From assembly GCF_910592395.1 (NCBI RefSeq), contig NC_088323.1, positions 1,674,001 to 1,738,000 of the forward strand: a stretch of 64,000 nt of DNA. The letters run 5' to 3'. A program made the position numbers and the translations under genes. Shown piece by piece: positions 11,901-24,656 of this stretch. Origin of the DNA: Lineus longissimus (Eukaryota > Nemertea > Pilidiophora > Heteronemertea > Lineidae). Numbering within the stretch: the first letter of the stretch is position 1; the number at the start of each line of letters is the position of its first letter. The notes under the pieces are model-generated. The model had not been told where the DNA came from, searched no databases, and worked only from the letters and a program-made list of their open reading frames with translations.

Positions 11901-14900
11901 TGTGCTCTGCAGATTCTGAAACTTGACGAATGTAAAACATGACACCTTGTTATCACCATGGAAAGTGTGGGGACTAGCACCTTCGAGTGGGTTACTCTGA
12001 GCTAGCGCTGAGTGTCCAGTGTTTAAGATCTTGACAATGTACACATGAGTGTTTCCATGGCTACATGAAGTTGCTGACTAAATTCCCCGCAGTTGAGGCC
12101 CACCAGGCAGCCCACAGAAGAAGACGTCTCAAAAAACTCTTAAAATGTTGTCTTTTGTTTGTTTGATGCTGAGTGAAAGTGTTCAATGCCAGGAGGTCAA
12201 ATGATTTTAGTGAACAGAATTCTCTTTTGGGCAGTGAAAGAAATGGCACCATGGGCTAAAATCATTTCCAGCAGATACCAATTCAGTGATGTCTCTTATC
12301 GTAAATTCTCCTTTGCAGAAATCCCAAGAGGGGAATAACTGAGAGCAGAGAACACTAGCTGTTCTCAGAGAAATTGACCAGCTCAGCTGGCGAAGAGCCA
12401 TCCATTCGGAAGTGCAGATTGGAAGGTTTCAGGTTATGGTGATCAGCCCCCTTAAACTCCAGGTTTTGTCCTGTTGATTGGTGACGGGTAGAGCTGAAGG
12501 TATTTGATTCCTTTCCATAAGCTTGACACTATTCCTAATATATTTAGTATATGTTTCTTTTCAGAGCACAAGGTGATAATCGTTGGGTTAGATAATGCAG
12601 GAAAAACAACAATACTCTATCAGTTGTAAGTAAAAGATTTTGTCCAGCATGTCCAAGGACTTGGGAGGGGGCCAATTTCTCCACATCAGTAAAATTCAGT
12701 TCAGTACAATCCGAATGCATGCTCGTCATGCTGTGTTGTGCGGCATACAGAATGTTAGAGACCAGTTCCACGAAAATGGCCACTTTGCTGTTATTGGCCA
12801 GAGAATCAGCCTGTCGTGTAAATTTTGGTCAAAACACTTAAGGAGGAATATGAAGTTTAGTGTATACAAATTAAAGTTTAGTTTTCTAAATCCACCCAGG
12901 GCCATACTGGACCGAGAAAACCGAAAAAAGAGTAAAAAATCGCCGGGTAGCTACTCGTGTAGGGGGCTCCAAAACCATGACCCGCTGTAAGTCGAACCTT
13001 ACCCATCAAAGACTGAATGAAAAGTGGCTTTTTGAAAACTGGTTTTCATATCAAGTTCCTGTAGATGACTTGTTCATCTGGCCTTATGGGGACTGTGACG
13101 TTTTATCCCCTCAGTCCAGTATGGGCATAAGGGTTGACCCTTTTCCCCCGAAAAATTCTTATCAAGCAGTTTGATCTATCCATGAGAGTACATCTTTGAA
13201 AAAGGACCCTGAACATGTGTATATGTTGTGTTTATATTTGTAAACTTTTGGTTATGTTTGTTGAAATCTGAGAGAGAAATGTACAGTCCTTGGTGGGTTA
13301 AAAGGGCTATTCCCTCTAGAACTTACTAAAAGTACAATGTTTCAGGTCCTACCGATCAATCAGTTACAGTATACCCCCATCACCACCAACATCTCCATTA
13401 CCTTTGCCATTGATTTGAAGGGACCTGAAACACTTTATTCAATCTTGGTTCAGGAAGACTTTTTCTTTTGCAGTCCAAGCGTCTTCTTCAGTTTTGGTGG
13501 CTGAATTTTGTATCTTTATTTATTTATTGATTGTTATGCACTTCTGGCTCTGAAACAGTGAAAGCAAAAGTACATTTACTGGCGTAACTTGAGTTGGGTA
13601 TATTTTGCTTGATAATTTAATGTTGTGAGTCTTAAAAAATGAGATGCATCATTGAAAGTTGAGAATGTACAGACATGACATGGCTAAAAACAAGGGTTTT
13701 TTGAAGACAATATTATGAAATAATCAATGTTGGCAAAATATAGTTTTGTACTCGCTGACACGGCGCGAGACATACAGAACTGTGTGTGTTGTTCCAGGAG
13801 CTGTCTGGTTCATTTAAAAGTATCTATTGACTGTGGAGAAGTGTTGATTTTGATGGGCAGGAGATGAAGTACAGTCATGTTCTCCAGATAACAGCTCCTA
13901 AGTATCCTGGTTGGTGATTGAAATCTTGTTTAGTCTTTGCATCGGAGCCAAGTTGAAGTGACATTTTCATGCTAAGATTATGAAAGTTCTTAGGATCAAT
14001 CGATCAGCACATAGTCAACATGTCACTTCCATTTGTTGCTCTGGCAGCAGATGTCGCAAGGATCTCGAGGAAGAACTCTCGGAAACTCTCATCACAGCAC
14101 TGCACCATCCCTGCATGATCAAACAATGTAAGAACAACCAAATAAATATGAAAAACATTGACTTTCTCATCTCCTAATGAGCATGATGCACGAAGCAATG
14201 TGGCAGGAGACATATCCTGTGTGTGATAATACTTCAAAGACATCCCTTGCTCGACCCAATATCATGATTACAATGTATGGATGTGGGCGTCAGTGGTGGT
14301 TCTAATGAAAGTGCTTGACTGGTGCAGCAAGAGTATGGTGAGTTGGAGTTATCAAAGGAAAGTTTTGCCCGTATCTTGAAGTGTTTTAAACGTTCAAGAC
14401 GTGTCAAAAATCCTTTTGTGCCTTCCTCCAATATCACTATTTGCATACCTTCCTGAGCCATCTTTTGAACTAGCCCTGTCGAGAGAAATAAAGTGCTGGC
14501 AGACAAGTGATTTTTGCAGCTGAAGGACAAAAGACCACTTCAGCCTTTTGTCAGTTTGTGTTGCAGCTAGAACTTCTCAACTCAGACACAAAGACAAGAT
14601 CAAGAGAAAGAGCTAAATTTGTTCATCAAATAATTATTGTGATAAATTAGGAAAGTCTATTCTGGATGTGCCCTGTTCATTCAAGCTTTGTGGACTGATC
14701 TATTCAGAGAAATAGCCATCTTTGCCCCAAGAGGTTCCCTTTGTAGCTAAGAGGCAGGAATGTTTTTGTATCGACTGTTCAAGATACAGGAGACACTACC
14801 AATCCTGTGGTCACGACCTTGTATCATTCCAGTCGAGTTGAGAACGTAACTGCGTTTGAGCAGTGTGGACTAATGTCAGCATCAGGCAAAAAACATGAAG

Positions 14901-17459
14901 CTTTGTGCTGCACAAACTCATGCACCAACATGACCAAGAGAAAAGAAAGAGCCTCTTGAACAGACAATTTAAAAGTTACTTCAATAAACAGATGTCTCTC
15001 CTGGGCTATGAGTCCGACCAGGTATACCTAGCACCTTTGGGTCCAACTTTAAGAAGAAGAGTTTGGGCATCTGCCTTGCCTAATTCCCCTTGATGAAGAC
15101 AAGAGGAACCTTTATGATGCTGCTCTGGACCCCAGAACATCACACTGGTCCCAACTGAACAGTACATCATGCTCTTCCTTCATTGATCTCATATGAAACA
15201 GTCTGTCGCCTGCCACGAGAAAGAATGCCTTGTAGTAGTGCAGAGTTATCACATCATTGTCATCTGAAACCCATTTTCCAATAACCCTGAACTTTGACCT
15301 TCAAGAAATAAAACATGAATAAATGTACAAAACATTGCTGTCAAGATTTATCACCAGGCAACTAAATCTTGAGTTGTATAGATTATCAAAAATCAATGAT
15401 CGGGAACAATACTCTACCTAAACCATCAGAGAGTTTGGATCAGCAGTAAAAAAACAATACCCTTTTATAAATAATATATCAGGTCAGCTTTGTTCAATTT
15501 CTAATTTGCTGAGTTTTCTTTAGTTTATCCATTGATCATTGTTTATTATTTTGTTAGCTTTATGGGGTATCTTCGTCAGCACCAGTGCTGTTGAGGTGCA
15601 GCGATTTACGTTTCATTCATTCAAAGATCATGGTCCAGCAAAGTGACATAGCCAAGGTCACAAGGGATAAGAATCCACATCAGTAACGAACCCGAGTGGT
15701 TCAGATCATGAGTGCCACCACTTGAAGCCTCCCTTCTATTGCAAACCTCATTTATTGAATATTGATATTATTCAGCCTGATGAACGAGGTCGTACACACC
15801 ACTCCAACGATCGGCAGCAATGTAGAAGAGGTGGTTTGGAAGAATATACATTTCTTGATGTGGGATATTGGTGGACAAGAAACGCTACGGTCGTCATGGA
15901 ATACTTATTATACAAATGCAGAGGTAGGTTGAAAAAATGGAATAGGGCTGAGTGTTAATGCTGAATCTCTGATTATTTGAATTTTACTAAATATGTGTTC
16001 TAAGACATGTAAGAGGCTTAGAACTGAACTTGGATTGTAAATGGGTAAAAAAACAGCACTGAATTAGGAGTGTGACTGTGAGATAATGAAGCGTAGGACA
16101 ATACTGTCAGGCATGAAGTTTCTTGTGGTATAAGAATCCCTCCCAACACCCTGGTCGTGACTGTCACTCAGTTTCAAGCATGCCCTGGGACTCCCTGTGG
16201 AAACGTCACTTAGTGTCAAGTTCATTGGAGTAGATCACCAAAACATAGCCTACTCTATGCAGAAATTCTCAAATCGTCATTGGCCTGGCCAATTCTATTG
16301 ATTATACTGGTAGTTTGCCCAGCATGTCATGAGTGACCCAGTGACCTGCACATGATTACAGTGCAGAGTCGGACCTTGTTCAACAGTCCTTCAACTGTTT
16401 CAAAATAATCTCATAGGTCTTGCCTAATTTAATGACATGTACAAACAGACATGCTGTGCTTTAAAACTAGCGTCAATATTATTCTAAAATGAAAGATTAC
16501 CCACCCTAACACAACCAGCCTGATAAGTGCCTTGGTATCCCGTTTACCTCATGTTACATTGTCTTATGTAGAATACAGTGTCAAAGAGGTGGTCAAAGTC
16601 TAATCGGAATTGGTCGCTGGCAAGTAACCAAAGGCATCACCAGCACTAGCAGATTAAAAAACTGAACTGCCTTAACAACACCATTCGACCATTCTTTGCG
16701 TGTCAGATGCAAATAAGAGCATGCATTGGAAACATAGGCATCAAAATTCAAATGTAAAATGTGCTTTTCTTCTTTCCAGTGTGTAATAGTGGTGATAGAC
16801 AGTACAGACCGTGAGAGGTTACCAATCACAAAACAAGAATTATACAATATGCTAGCGAACGAGGTGAGTCCTGTATCAATCAGACAGGGTTTCATTTCAT
16901 TCAGTATCAAGTACCCCTCTACTCTTCATCAATTGCTTGGTTGAGTAGGCCCAATCATTGCTGAAAAACATTCATATGATGGAAATCTGTGTGCAGTTCT
17001 TGATTGACATCAACAGTAGAAGATATAATACCCTTGGTCAGCTGATAACATGAGGATGCTCATTATCATGAAGCTACACTTTCAGGGCTTTGTTTTTCAG
17101 GATCTCCGAAAAGCAAAGGTGCTGGTATTTGCCAATAAGCAGGACTTAAAAGACCGTGCCATGTCTTCATCAGAAATCTCTCAACAGCTCAACTTGACAT
17201 CTATAAAGGATCACGGGTGGCACATACAAGCGTGCTGCGCTCTATCAGGGGCAGGGTAAGTAGTGGTGGCCTCTGGGGGTAAGACTTTAGGCTGTATGGA
17301 AGTCAAGTCCATTGGTTATCTTGATGTCTGTTTGGGTTAGTAGTGGTGCCATCTGGGGGCTGGACTTTAAACTACAGTTCTTACAGAAATGAAGTTGTTT
17401 ATCTGTTTTGCAGGTTATATCAAGGCCTTGAATGGATAGCCAACCAGATAAGAAGGTGA
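8974..17459 (+). CDS. ARL5: ADP-ribosylation factor-like protein 5
   Basis: Six exons: 8974-9019, 12565-12625, 15776-15923, 16780-16863, 17101-17255 and 17414-17459. They encode 179 aa, the length of human ARL5A/B. Gly2 of MGLLMAKLW is the expected N-myristoylation site. The GTPase motifs are all present: G1 GLDNAGKT (23-30), switch I Thr in TPTIGSN (47), G3 WDIGGQE with catalytic-type Gln (65-71), G4 NKQD (125-128) and G5 CCALSG (158-163). The block [17 protein letters not shown] is diagnostic of the ARL5 subfamily among Arf-like proteins. By family knowledge ARL5 is a trans-Golgi GTPase that recruits the GARP complex for endosome-to-Golgi transport. Every junction is GT-AG with matching phase. 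Intron 1 (9020-12564) is 3.5 kb. The gene shares its promoter region with LAGE3. Confidence 0.97.
9353..9402. repeat. 21-bp inverted repeat with 8-nt loop
   Basis: The arms at 9353-9373 and 9382-9402 (TCAACTCAA, then CCAGTGGCTA inward) pair with a single mismatch across the loop GTATAATG. The repeat lies in ARL5 intron 1, 334 bp after exon 1. It could be a folded intronic RNA structure or the remnant of a small palindromic element. Confidence 0.85.
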
Positions 17460-19274
17460 CCGGCCTGCAACTCTCAGGTTCAAGACATTTTAATGTAATG
17501 TGCATCGGGTCTGAAGGAGATATGGTGCCTGTGGGCGTTGGTCATCATAGAGACATTACTGGTCACCATAGAGACAATACTGGTCGCAGATCGTGTGCAG
17601 GAATCGCCAAGTGTGGTTATGCAATGGTGAAAGCGCTCTTTGGACGTAGACACCCAGTTTCCCAGTTGACCGATGTTAACACTGGAAGATGTTGGGTTGA
17701 ATGGGCAGTCTTTCTGTGTGTGACTCCAAGAATATGAATTTGGACCCTGTTGGGTTGAGCTGACTTTCAGGGAAGCAGTTCACATTGATTCATCCGGCAA
17801 AACTAAAAGGATCACGGTCAGCAGTTACCACCTCTGTGCTGTTGTGGTTTTAGGATTTGACGTCGAGCTGAAGGTATTGGTTGTCTCACTACCGCGAGGA
17901 TTGAGCTCAAATGCAAGCCAAAACCAGGGGGGGGGGCAGCTGGGGGTTTGGGTCAAAATGAGAGCTTCACCAGAGCCAGAGCTGTGTTGAGTGAGACAGC
18001 CAGAACCTCCAGTTCAGCAGTCACTTCTAGTCCAACTGGTTGGCCTCAGAATTGACAGTTTCCCCTTTCGGGTTCTTGCCTGTCTGAAGTTTTCCACAAT
18101 ACTAGAGCCTCTCAGTCAAAGAATCTGATCAATGGTGTATAAAGTTGACTGAATTGTACTGACTCTCTGTATCAACAGGTTTTAGGTGCCTGCTGTGACA
18201 TTTTTTGTACGCATGTGAAATTTCTGCAGATAATGAAGACAGTCCTCACCATCAACTAGCAGTTGTTATTCCTGCAAACTGCAATAATCACTGTTGCTAT
18301 GTGTGACAATAAGATAGAACTGATGAAGTTTTGAGAAAGTAAATTACGTTGTTTTTTTTGGCCTTGAGTCTCTCTTTCCTTGTGTAGAAACTTGCATGTT
18401 ATGAAAGTTCCCTGAATTTAGAAAACCTTCCATGTTTCAGTATTTCCTTTTACTCATTGAATGCAGTACTCACCAAATTGACACACTGGACCACAAAAGG
18501 GCCAAATCAGTGGCCCCTGAAGTCACTTACAGTTGTGACTTTAACCTGGAAAGGAATGAGGGTTCAGCCATCATCTCCTGTAAATATGGCAGGCAGGTTC
18601 ATGTGCCTATGAGTGTCATAATAATCTGTAAATATGGTTTCAATGCCCTCTCCCCCTTACAGGTTCAGTTTGTAAGAATAAGTACAAGCACTAGAGCATG
18701 TGCTGATTTTAGTGCAATTTTCTATTCTTTTGTTAATTAGTCCTTGTATCTTATTATTTATGTTATGTTGTGCTGGCGATGCGTTATCAGCCTCGGTCTT
18801 GATTCTTTTGTGGGAGATGGATAATGGGCACAAATACCTGGGAAGGATAATCGATTGTAAAGATGACACCCGGTACTCACATCAGTGGTAATGCCATGGT
18901 AGCCAGAAAGTGATGGACCAGGACCAGTGTGATAAAACAATGTTCCCTTGTTCCGCTGACTTGTATGTTGGCTGTCCAGGTTGTGTTGGACAGGAATCTA
19001 AAAGTGTCGTCTCTTGTTTCAAAATTGCACAACTTTGGTTCAGACCTGACCCACCCTGGTGATTTTCTTCCAATCAAAAGTTCTGTTGCCAATCTGACTA
19101 GGCTACCTTTGGTTTCTTTATGCTGGGCAGTTTCTATCCTGATCTAGAGTGTCTGCCTTGCTCATAATATCCAGGGTAAGTGCTTTCAGTCGACGTTTAA
19201 GTGGAAGTTGGTCGCTCTCATGTATTACTATTCTCCATGCCTCCTTTGTGACTTATTGTGTTTTCTAAAATAAA
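17460..19274 (+). other. Presumed ARL5 3' UTR and downstream flank
   Basis: No conserved coding sequence follows the TGA at 17457-17459. The first canonical AATAAA noticed is at 19269-19274, which would give a 1.8-kb 3' UTR. An earlier non-canonical signal is quite possible. Confidence 0.35.
19269..19274 (+). terminator. Candidate poly(A) signal of ARL5
   Basis: AATAAA in an AT-rich context, far (1.8 kb) from the stop codon. It is listed only because no closer canonical signal was seen. Confidence 0.3.
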
Positions 19275-20089
19275 TATCGTAGATGGAATTTTTGTCGTTT
19301 TTGTATGCTGAGGAAGATCATCGCCGGATAATTTGTGCTGCTGGCAGGTTTTGAGTTGTCCTATTGTCCTATTCAATGGAAGATGACAGAAATGAGATAT
19401 GTGATATTCATCCAACGATCCAAGTGCACGTCCGCAAGATCCATCGGAGTTTTTCAATACTCGAGGTCGTGGTTTGCCTTTGTGGTGTTGAGCCCTCGGG
19501 GCATTGTCCAGGTCAACCGCATCCTCGGCCATACCAGAGCGTCAGATGACTGATGTACCAATGCCAGCCGGGGTATTATCCAGAAAAACTTGGCGAGGTT
19601 GGAGCTCATAGAGGATCTATGGTTTCAAGAATCAGCTGATGATGCAAGGCTTTGCTATGTGTCATCCTTGATTTGTTTAACGGTCTGACGAGAACAAGAG
19701 CTTTGTTTGGGATTTCTTGATGAGTTATGAGGCAGGGGATGCTCTCTGGGAGATGGTTCGGAAACACCAGCACTGTAGACAAACTACAATGAGAACAGAA
19801 CTGCCACAGACGCACTGATGTATTCGACATACATTTTAAGTTCTTGATAACTTCAGAAGGACCATTATCTTCAAAATATTTGTGTAAAACGTACCCGATT
19901 TGAAATACCTTACTATGTATTTCTACCATTGGTTGAGTTTCCAAGCTTTGTCCTTGAAATTATATAATTTAGTTTGAGGTAAATATGAAAGGTATCTTGG
20001 ATATTGATTCATAACATGAAATGGCTACATGTAGAACCAAATTAAGAACACATCAAGTCGTAACTGTGCAGTGCAATTCTAACACTACC

Positions 20090-20396
20090 CTCTGCCAGCT
20101 GGTTATCTGGTCAGGTTGGGAAGACCTTGACACAACCTAGAAATTACACGGTTACCACCACTAATAAACTTTCGAGACGAAAGGACAGACTACGTGACAA
20201 CCAACCTCTTCCAGCTGGTTATCTGGTCAGGTTGGGAAGACATTGATACAACCTTTAAAGGGTCTTAGCTGTACAAGACAACATTACCCCTGCGATCTAC
20301 ATGGGTGATACAAGACAACTGATTTGGTTGTACCATGGTAATCATCTCACAAGGACGGACAATGGAACAACCAACCTCTGCCAGCTGGTTATCTGA
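20090..20396. repeat. Three spaced copies of a ~50-bp repeat
   Basis: A core CCAGCTGGTTATCTGGTCAG recurs at about 20094, 20212 and (truncated) 20380. The first two copies also share the following GTTGGGAAGA and ACAACCT blocks. Spacing is about 118 and 168 bp, so it behaves as a degenerate tandem repeat. Confidence 0.75.
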
Positions 20397-21719
20397 TCTC
20401 ACGAGCCTGGTTGTACCCAATATCTACCTGATAACTCTTTAAGTACAACTTGAGTACTACTTGGGACACAGTCATCTTAGAAGACAGGTGAATCCTCCCA
20501 AATTCCTCATGTAGAACGTGCCACCAAAAATACATCAATATAGCCAGGTCAGGACCAGGCTTGGCCCAGGGTGGCTCACTGAACTAGGGAAGCAAGACCC
20601 AAAAAATTATTCACTTTTTGTTTTTATTGCTTTTTTTTCATTTACTTAATTTTTTTAATAATAAATTAAATGTACACAATAGTACGAGCCTACCTGTAAA
20701 AAAAAACTCGCTGCCGGAACGTCCTCCAAGCTGATATATCCGTACGACACTCATCTTCTTTGGTGCTGCCATCTGAGCTAAGAAAATGGAACTAGGCAAT
20801 TACTAAAAATTAAAAATATCACCCGTTTTTAGGGCGGGGACGATTTACAGCTGGAACCCCTGAACCAGCTCCCTCAGATCCGTCATTTATCAAGTCAAAG
20901 CAAGCATGAACCTGGTTTAATCTGTGGTTTATCTTATTAATACACTACCTAACGAGTCCTTTATATACTGTTGTATAATAGTTATCTGGTCTACATCTTA
21001 CAAATTAGCGTAACCTCTCTAATGTGTATTTACCAACTTTGCAAACAATGGTTGAGACAATGGTGAAATCCCAAGGTGTACTGTAACAGTGACAAACAGG
21101 AATATTGCTTCAAATCTGCCAAGGGTTTGTGGATGAAAATGTGACTCCTGAGGGTTGAAAGTGGGTAGAAGGCCAGGGGCAGGGGTAGACGGGAGTGAGA
21201 ACTCTGGCCTTATGATAGTCATCCTCGGTCATCTTGAAGTCACTATCACTATCAGGTTTTCGGTTCTTTCATGACAGACTCCTTCATGAATATGATGATG
21301 AATACTTGTTTCATCATCTCTGCCTCAGCTTACAATATTTGAACGAAATTTCATGGACATCAGATAGAAACCAATGCAGAAGCATACACTGCTTCTCCGC
21401 ATCAAAATTATTGAAGAGATACAGCAACTGTTCCTTGACCAATCCATGACTCATCATTATATAACATTATATAACAATTCATGGCAGGAATTCAGCAACA
21501 CATTGAGTTCATTCGATCTAATCCACTAATCCACTAATCCACATACCCATATTGCACCAAGTGTAATGAACCCAGTAAGACAGGTAAACCTGACACAGTA
21601 GGTGGTGTCTGTAGTGCAACAGCAGATGTCAAGGAGGAAGGCCTTGGAGTGCAACAAATCTGACCTATTATAAACATCCAGCTGAGAGGCATTCCACCTA
21701 TTTTGCTCATCTTTCGCTA

Positions 21720-22720
21720 ACGGGGTCTGGCTGTCATGACCAGGCCGAATCAGTCCTGGCTGCTCCACCGTGTTGACAACATGATGAGAGTGATGAGACA
21801 GTCACAGCCAAGCCAAATCAGTCTCGGCTGCTCTGCCAAGTTGTCTACATGGTGAAAGAGATGAGAGACAGTCACAGCCAGGCCAAATCAGTCTTGGCTG
21901 CTCTGCCAAGTTGTCTACATGGTGAAAGAGATGAGAGACAGTCACAGTCAGGCCAAATCAGTCTTGGCTGCTCTGCCAAGTTGTCTATATGGTGAGAGAG
22001 ATGAGACAGTCACAGCCAGGCCGCATCAATCTTCGCCGCACTGCCTTGTTGTTAATAAGGCGAGAGAGATGAGACAGTCAGAGCCAGGCCGAATCAGTTC
22101 TGGCTGCTCCACCGTGTTGACAATAATTATGGTGAAAGAGATGAGACAGTCACAGCCAGGCCAAATCAGTCTTGGCTGCTCTGCCAAGTTGTCAACATGG
22201 TGAGAGAGATGAGGCAGTCACAGCCAGGCCGAATCAGTCCTGGCTGCTCCACCGTGTTGACAACATGATGAGAGAGATGAGGAAGTCACAGCCAGGCCGA
22301 ATCAATCCTGGCTGCTCCACCGTGCTGACAACATGATGAGAGAGGTGAGGAAGTCACAGCCAGGCCGAATCAATCCTGGCTGCTCCACCGTACTGACAAC
22401 ATGATGCAAGTGATGAGACAGTCACAGCCAGGCCACATCAATCTTCGCCGCACTGTCTAGTTGTTAATATGGCGAGAGAGATGAGACAGTCACAGCCAGG
22501 CCGAATCAGTTCTGGCTGCTCCACCGTGTTGACAATAATTATGGTGAAAGAGATGAGACAGTCACAGCCAGGCCAAATCAGACTTGGCTGCTCTGCCAAG
22601 TTGTCAACATGGTGAGAGAGATGAGGAAGTCACAGCCAGGCCGAATCAGTCCTGGCTGCTCCACCGTGTTGACAACATGATGAGAGAGATGAGGAAGTCA
22701 CACACTCTCTGGCAACATGG
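21720..22720 (+). repeat. 68-bp satellite array (about 14 units)
   Basis: The phrase GTCACAGCCAGGCC recurs at 21801, 21871, 21941, 22009, 22077, 22149, 22217, 22285, 22353, 22421, 22489, 22561, 22629 and 22697. The steps are 68 bp, with two 70s near the start and two 72s. Variant units (CTTCGCCGCACTG, then a 72-bp unit with GACAATAATTATGG) recur 412 bp apart, which is six units and so a higher-order repeat. Open frames inside are by-products of the repeat. Confidence 0.92.
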
Positions 22721-23479
22721 TGAGCTATGAAGGAAGGGCACACCCAGAAGAGATATGGTGAACTACTGTCTCATTGCATTTGCAAGAACGTCTTTTTAAA
22801 AAAAATGCATTGGGAATTCACCAGTTTGTTTGTATAAGAAATACATTGACATGCCATACAGCAAGTCAAGAAAGACAAATGCGTCATATTTTGTATAACC
22901 TATGTGTTTAAGATGCAGGCAGAGTGTCTTATTTTAATTTTCGGCACCACACCATTGTTTGTTTCACTCAAGTACAAATCTCGGGTATTTTTCATTTGTG
23001 GTAAATTAGAATTTCCAGGGTATTTTCACTGGAGATGACTACCACTGCACCCTGGTGGCAGTCTCCGGAGAAACTTGACCCCCAGTCAGAGTACTGGTGT
23101 CAGAAAAGATCTGGCGTACCATGAAAACTCTGACTGGCCTTTTGGGGAACCTCACCTTTTGGCCATCCCTGTGTGTGATCAGGCATGCCATCCGTGTTCC
23201 AGATTGACTGGCACATGGCCCAACCCTGGTCCTGGGAATACAACCTGGCCGTGACGGCATAATTTCTCTGGCAAGCCTCGGTCCTCATCTGGTATACCAC
23301 CCCTCACCAATGTCTTGCCGCACCTGGGCCAACCATGGCCCGTATGAGCACGAACGAGCTTGGTCCAACCCTGGCTAGGCTCGAATCAGGTCTTCATATT
23401 ACTCCCACTCAACTTATTATGGTCAGAAATCTGACAAAGTAAAGATACGGTGGGATGTTAACCCTACTTGAGCGATATT

Positions 23480-23830
23480 TGTGCTTTAAACCTGGCCTGG
23501 TTGTGACCGTCTCATCTCTCTCACCATGCTGTCAACACAGTGGAGCAGCCAGGACTGATTCGGCGTGGCTGTGACCGTCTCATCTCTCTCACCCTGTTCA
23601 CAACTTGGCAGAGCAGCACAGACTGATGTGGCCTGGCTGTGACTGTCTCATCTAGCTCTCATCATGTTGTCAACACGGTGGAGCAGCCAGGACTGATTCG
23701 GCCTGGCTGTGACCGTCCTATCTCTCTAATCATGCTGTCAACACGATAGAGCAGCCAGGGATTCGGCCTTGCTGTGACTGTCTCATCACTCTCACCATGT
23801 TGACAACTTAGCAGAGCAGCCTGGGGAATA
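23480..23830 (-). repeat. Inverted copy of the 68-bp satellite
   Basis: At least five units of the same satellite appear here in reverse orientation (GGCTGTGACYGTCTCATCTC and CAGCCAGGACTGATTCGGCC). They are separated from the forward array by about 760 bp of non-repeat sequence. The two arrays form a large imperfect inverted repeat. Confidence 0.85.
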
Positions 23831-24656
23831 AACATCAAGGCTCCGAGGGATATGAAACTGCTAGACTGGTCCATCACTTCTTTTCAAACTATGAAAGAAA
23901 TGATACATCTCAGCTGTGTATTTTGCTTTTGATATTTCAAAGCACTGATACTCATTCTATAGCTTAATAATGTTAGACCCTTCCAATGTCTCCTGTTGCC
24001 ATCTGTTGGTGTTGGTTGAAAGTACAAAAATCAGGAATACCACATCAAAAGAATCATTTAATTTATGAAGACAATGTAACTTTTCAAATCTTAATACATG
24101 AGACATTTCTTTGATATATCTACTATGACATCTTCTCCGATATATTTCTAAATATCATACCATAGAAGAGGTATGATTACCAGAAAATATCAAAATGTCC
24201 AAAATGTAAACCATGGGAAATTTTTAACTTTTTTGAAATATATGACCACATCTTCCATTACAACCTGGACCTAGTCAAGTGGTGTCTCACTGCTTGAAGG
24301 GAGTCGGGTTATATTTTCCCTAAACAGCTTCTCTTCATTGGGTTGCTACGACTCTAACTCGTCCAGGCCTAGTTCCCCGAAGTTTCTGTAGGGGGATTTC
24401 TGCTCATGCGCTCATTCGTGTTTCCCGCGTTAGGAACTGACAGTGGCGTCTCCTTTGATCACTAGGCAGAATTACCACACTGCCTCCATACGATGTGTTT
24501 ATCGAGGATGTAACAAACCGCCGTAAAATGGGTGCGATCAGTGGAAAGTTGAGTGGGACTCCTTCATCTTTCTTGTCGATTTCTTGGATTATACTTGCGT
24601 TATGGGGTTAGTTTTGATAGAGGCGTAATCTAATAGTAGAGTTCCAAAAAGTTGGG

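Larger units (their letters stand above)
19275..24400. other. Intergenic interval between ARL5 and the MRL gene
   Basis: Nothing here resembles a known protein on either strand; the open frames are short and lack splice support. The interval holds the local repeat at 20090-20396, the 68-bp satellite at 21720-22720 and its inverted array at 23480-23830. Confidence 0.5.

Noticed and set aside
18531-18575. Minus-strand ATG exon (MMAEPSFLSRLKSQ) ending at GTAAGT opposite the ARL5 3' UTR
   Set aside because: No plausible downstream exon was found before the ARL5 coding exons.
20428-20772. Two-exon minus-strand gene (MAAPKKMSVVRIYQLGGRSG..., then a 52-codon open exon)
   Set aside because: Exon 1 ends in phase 1 while the second segment is open only in phase 0. 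The supposed donor is also a good acceptor-like poly-T/CAG tract, and the protein resembles nothing recognised.
21526-22203. Open frames within the 68-bp array
   Set aside because: Produced by the satellite period; no splice or homology support.
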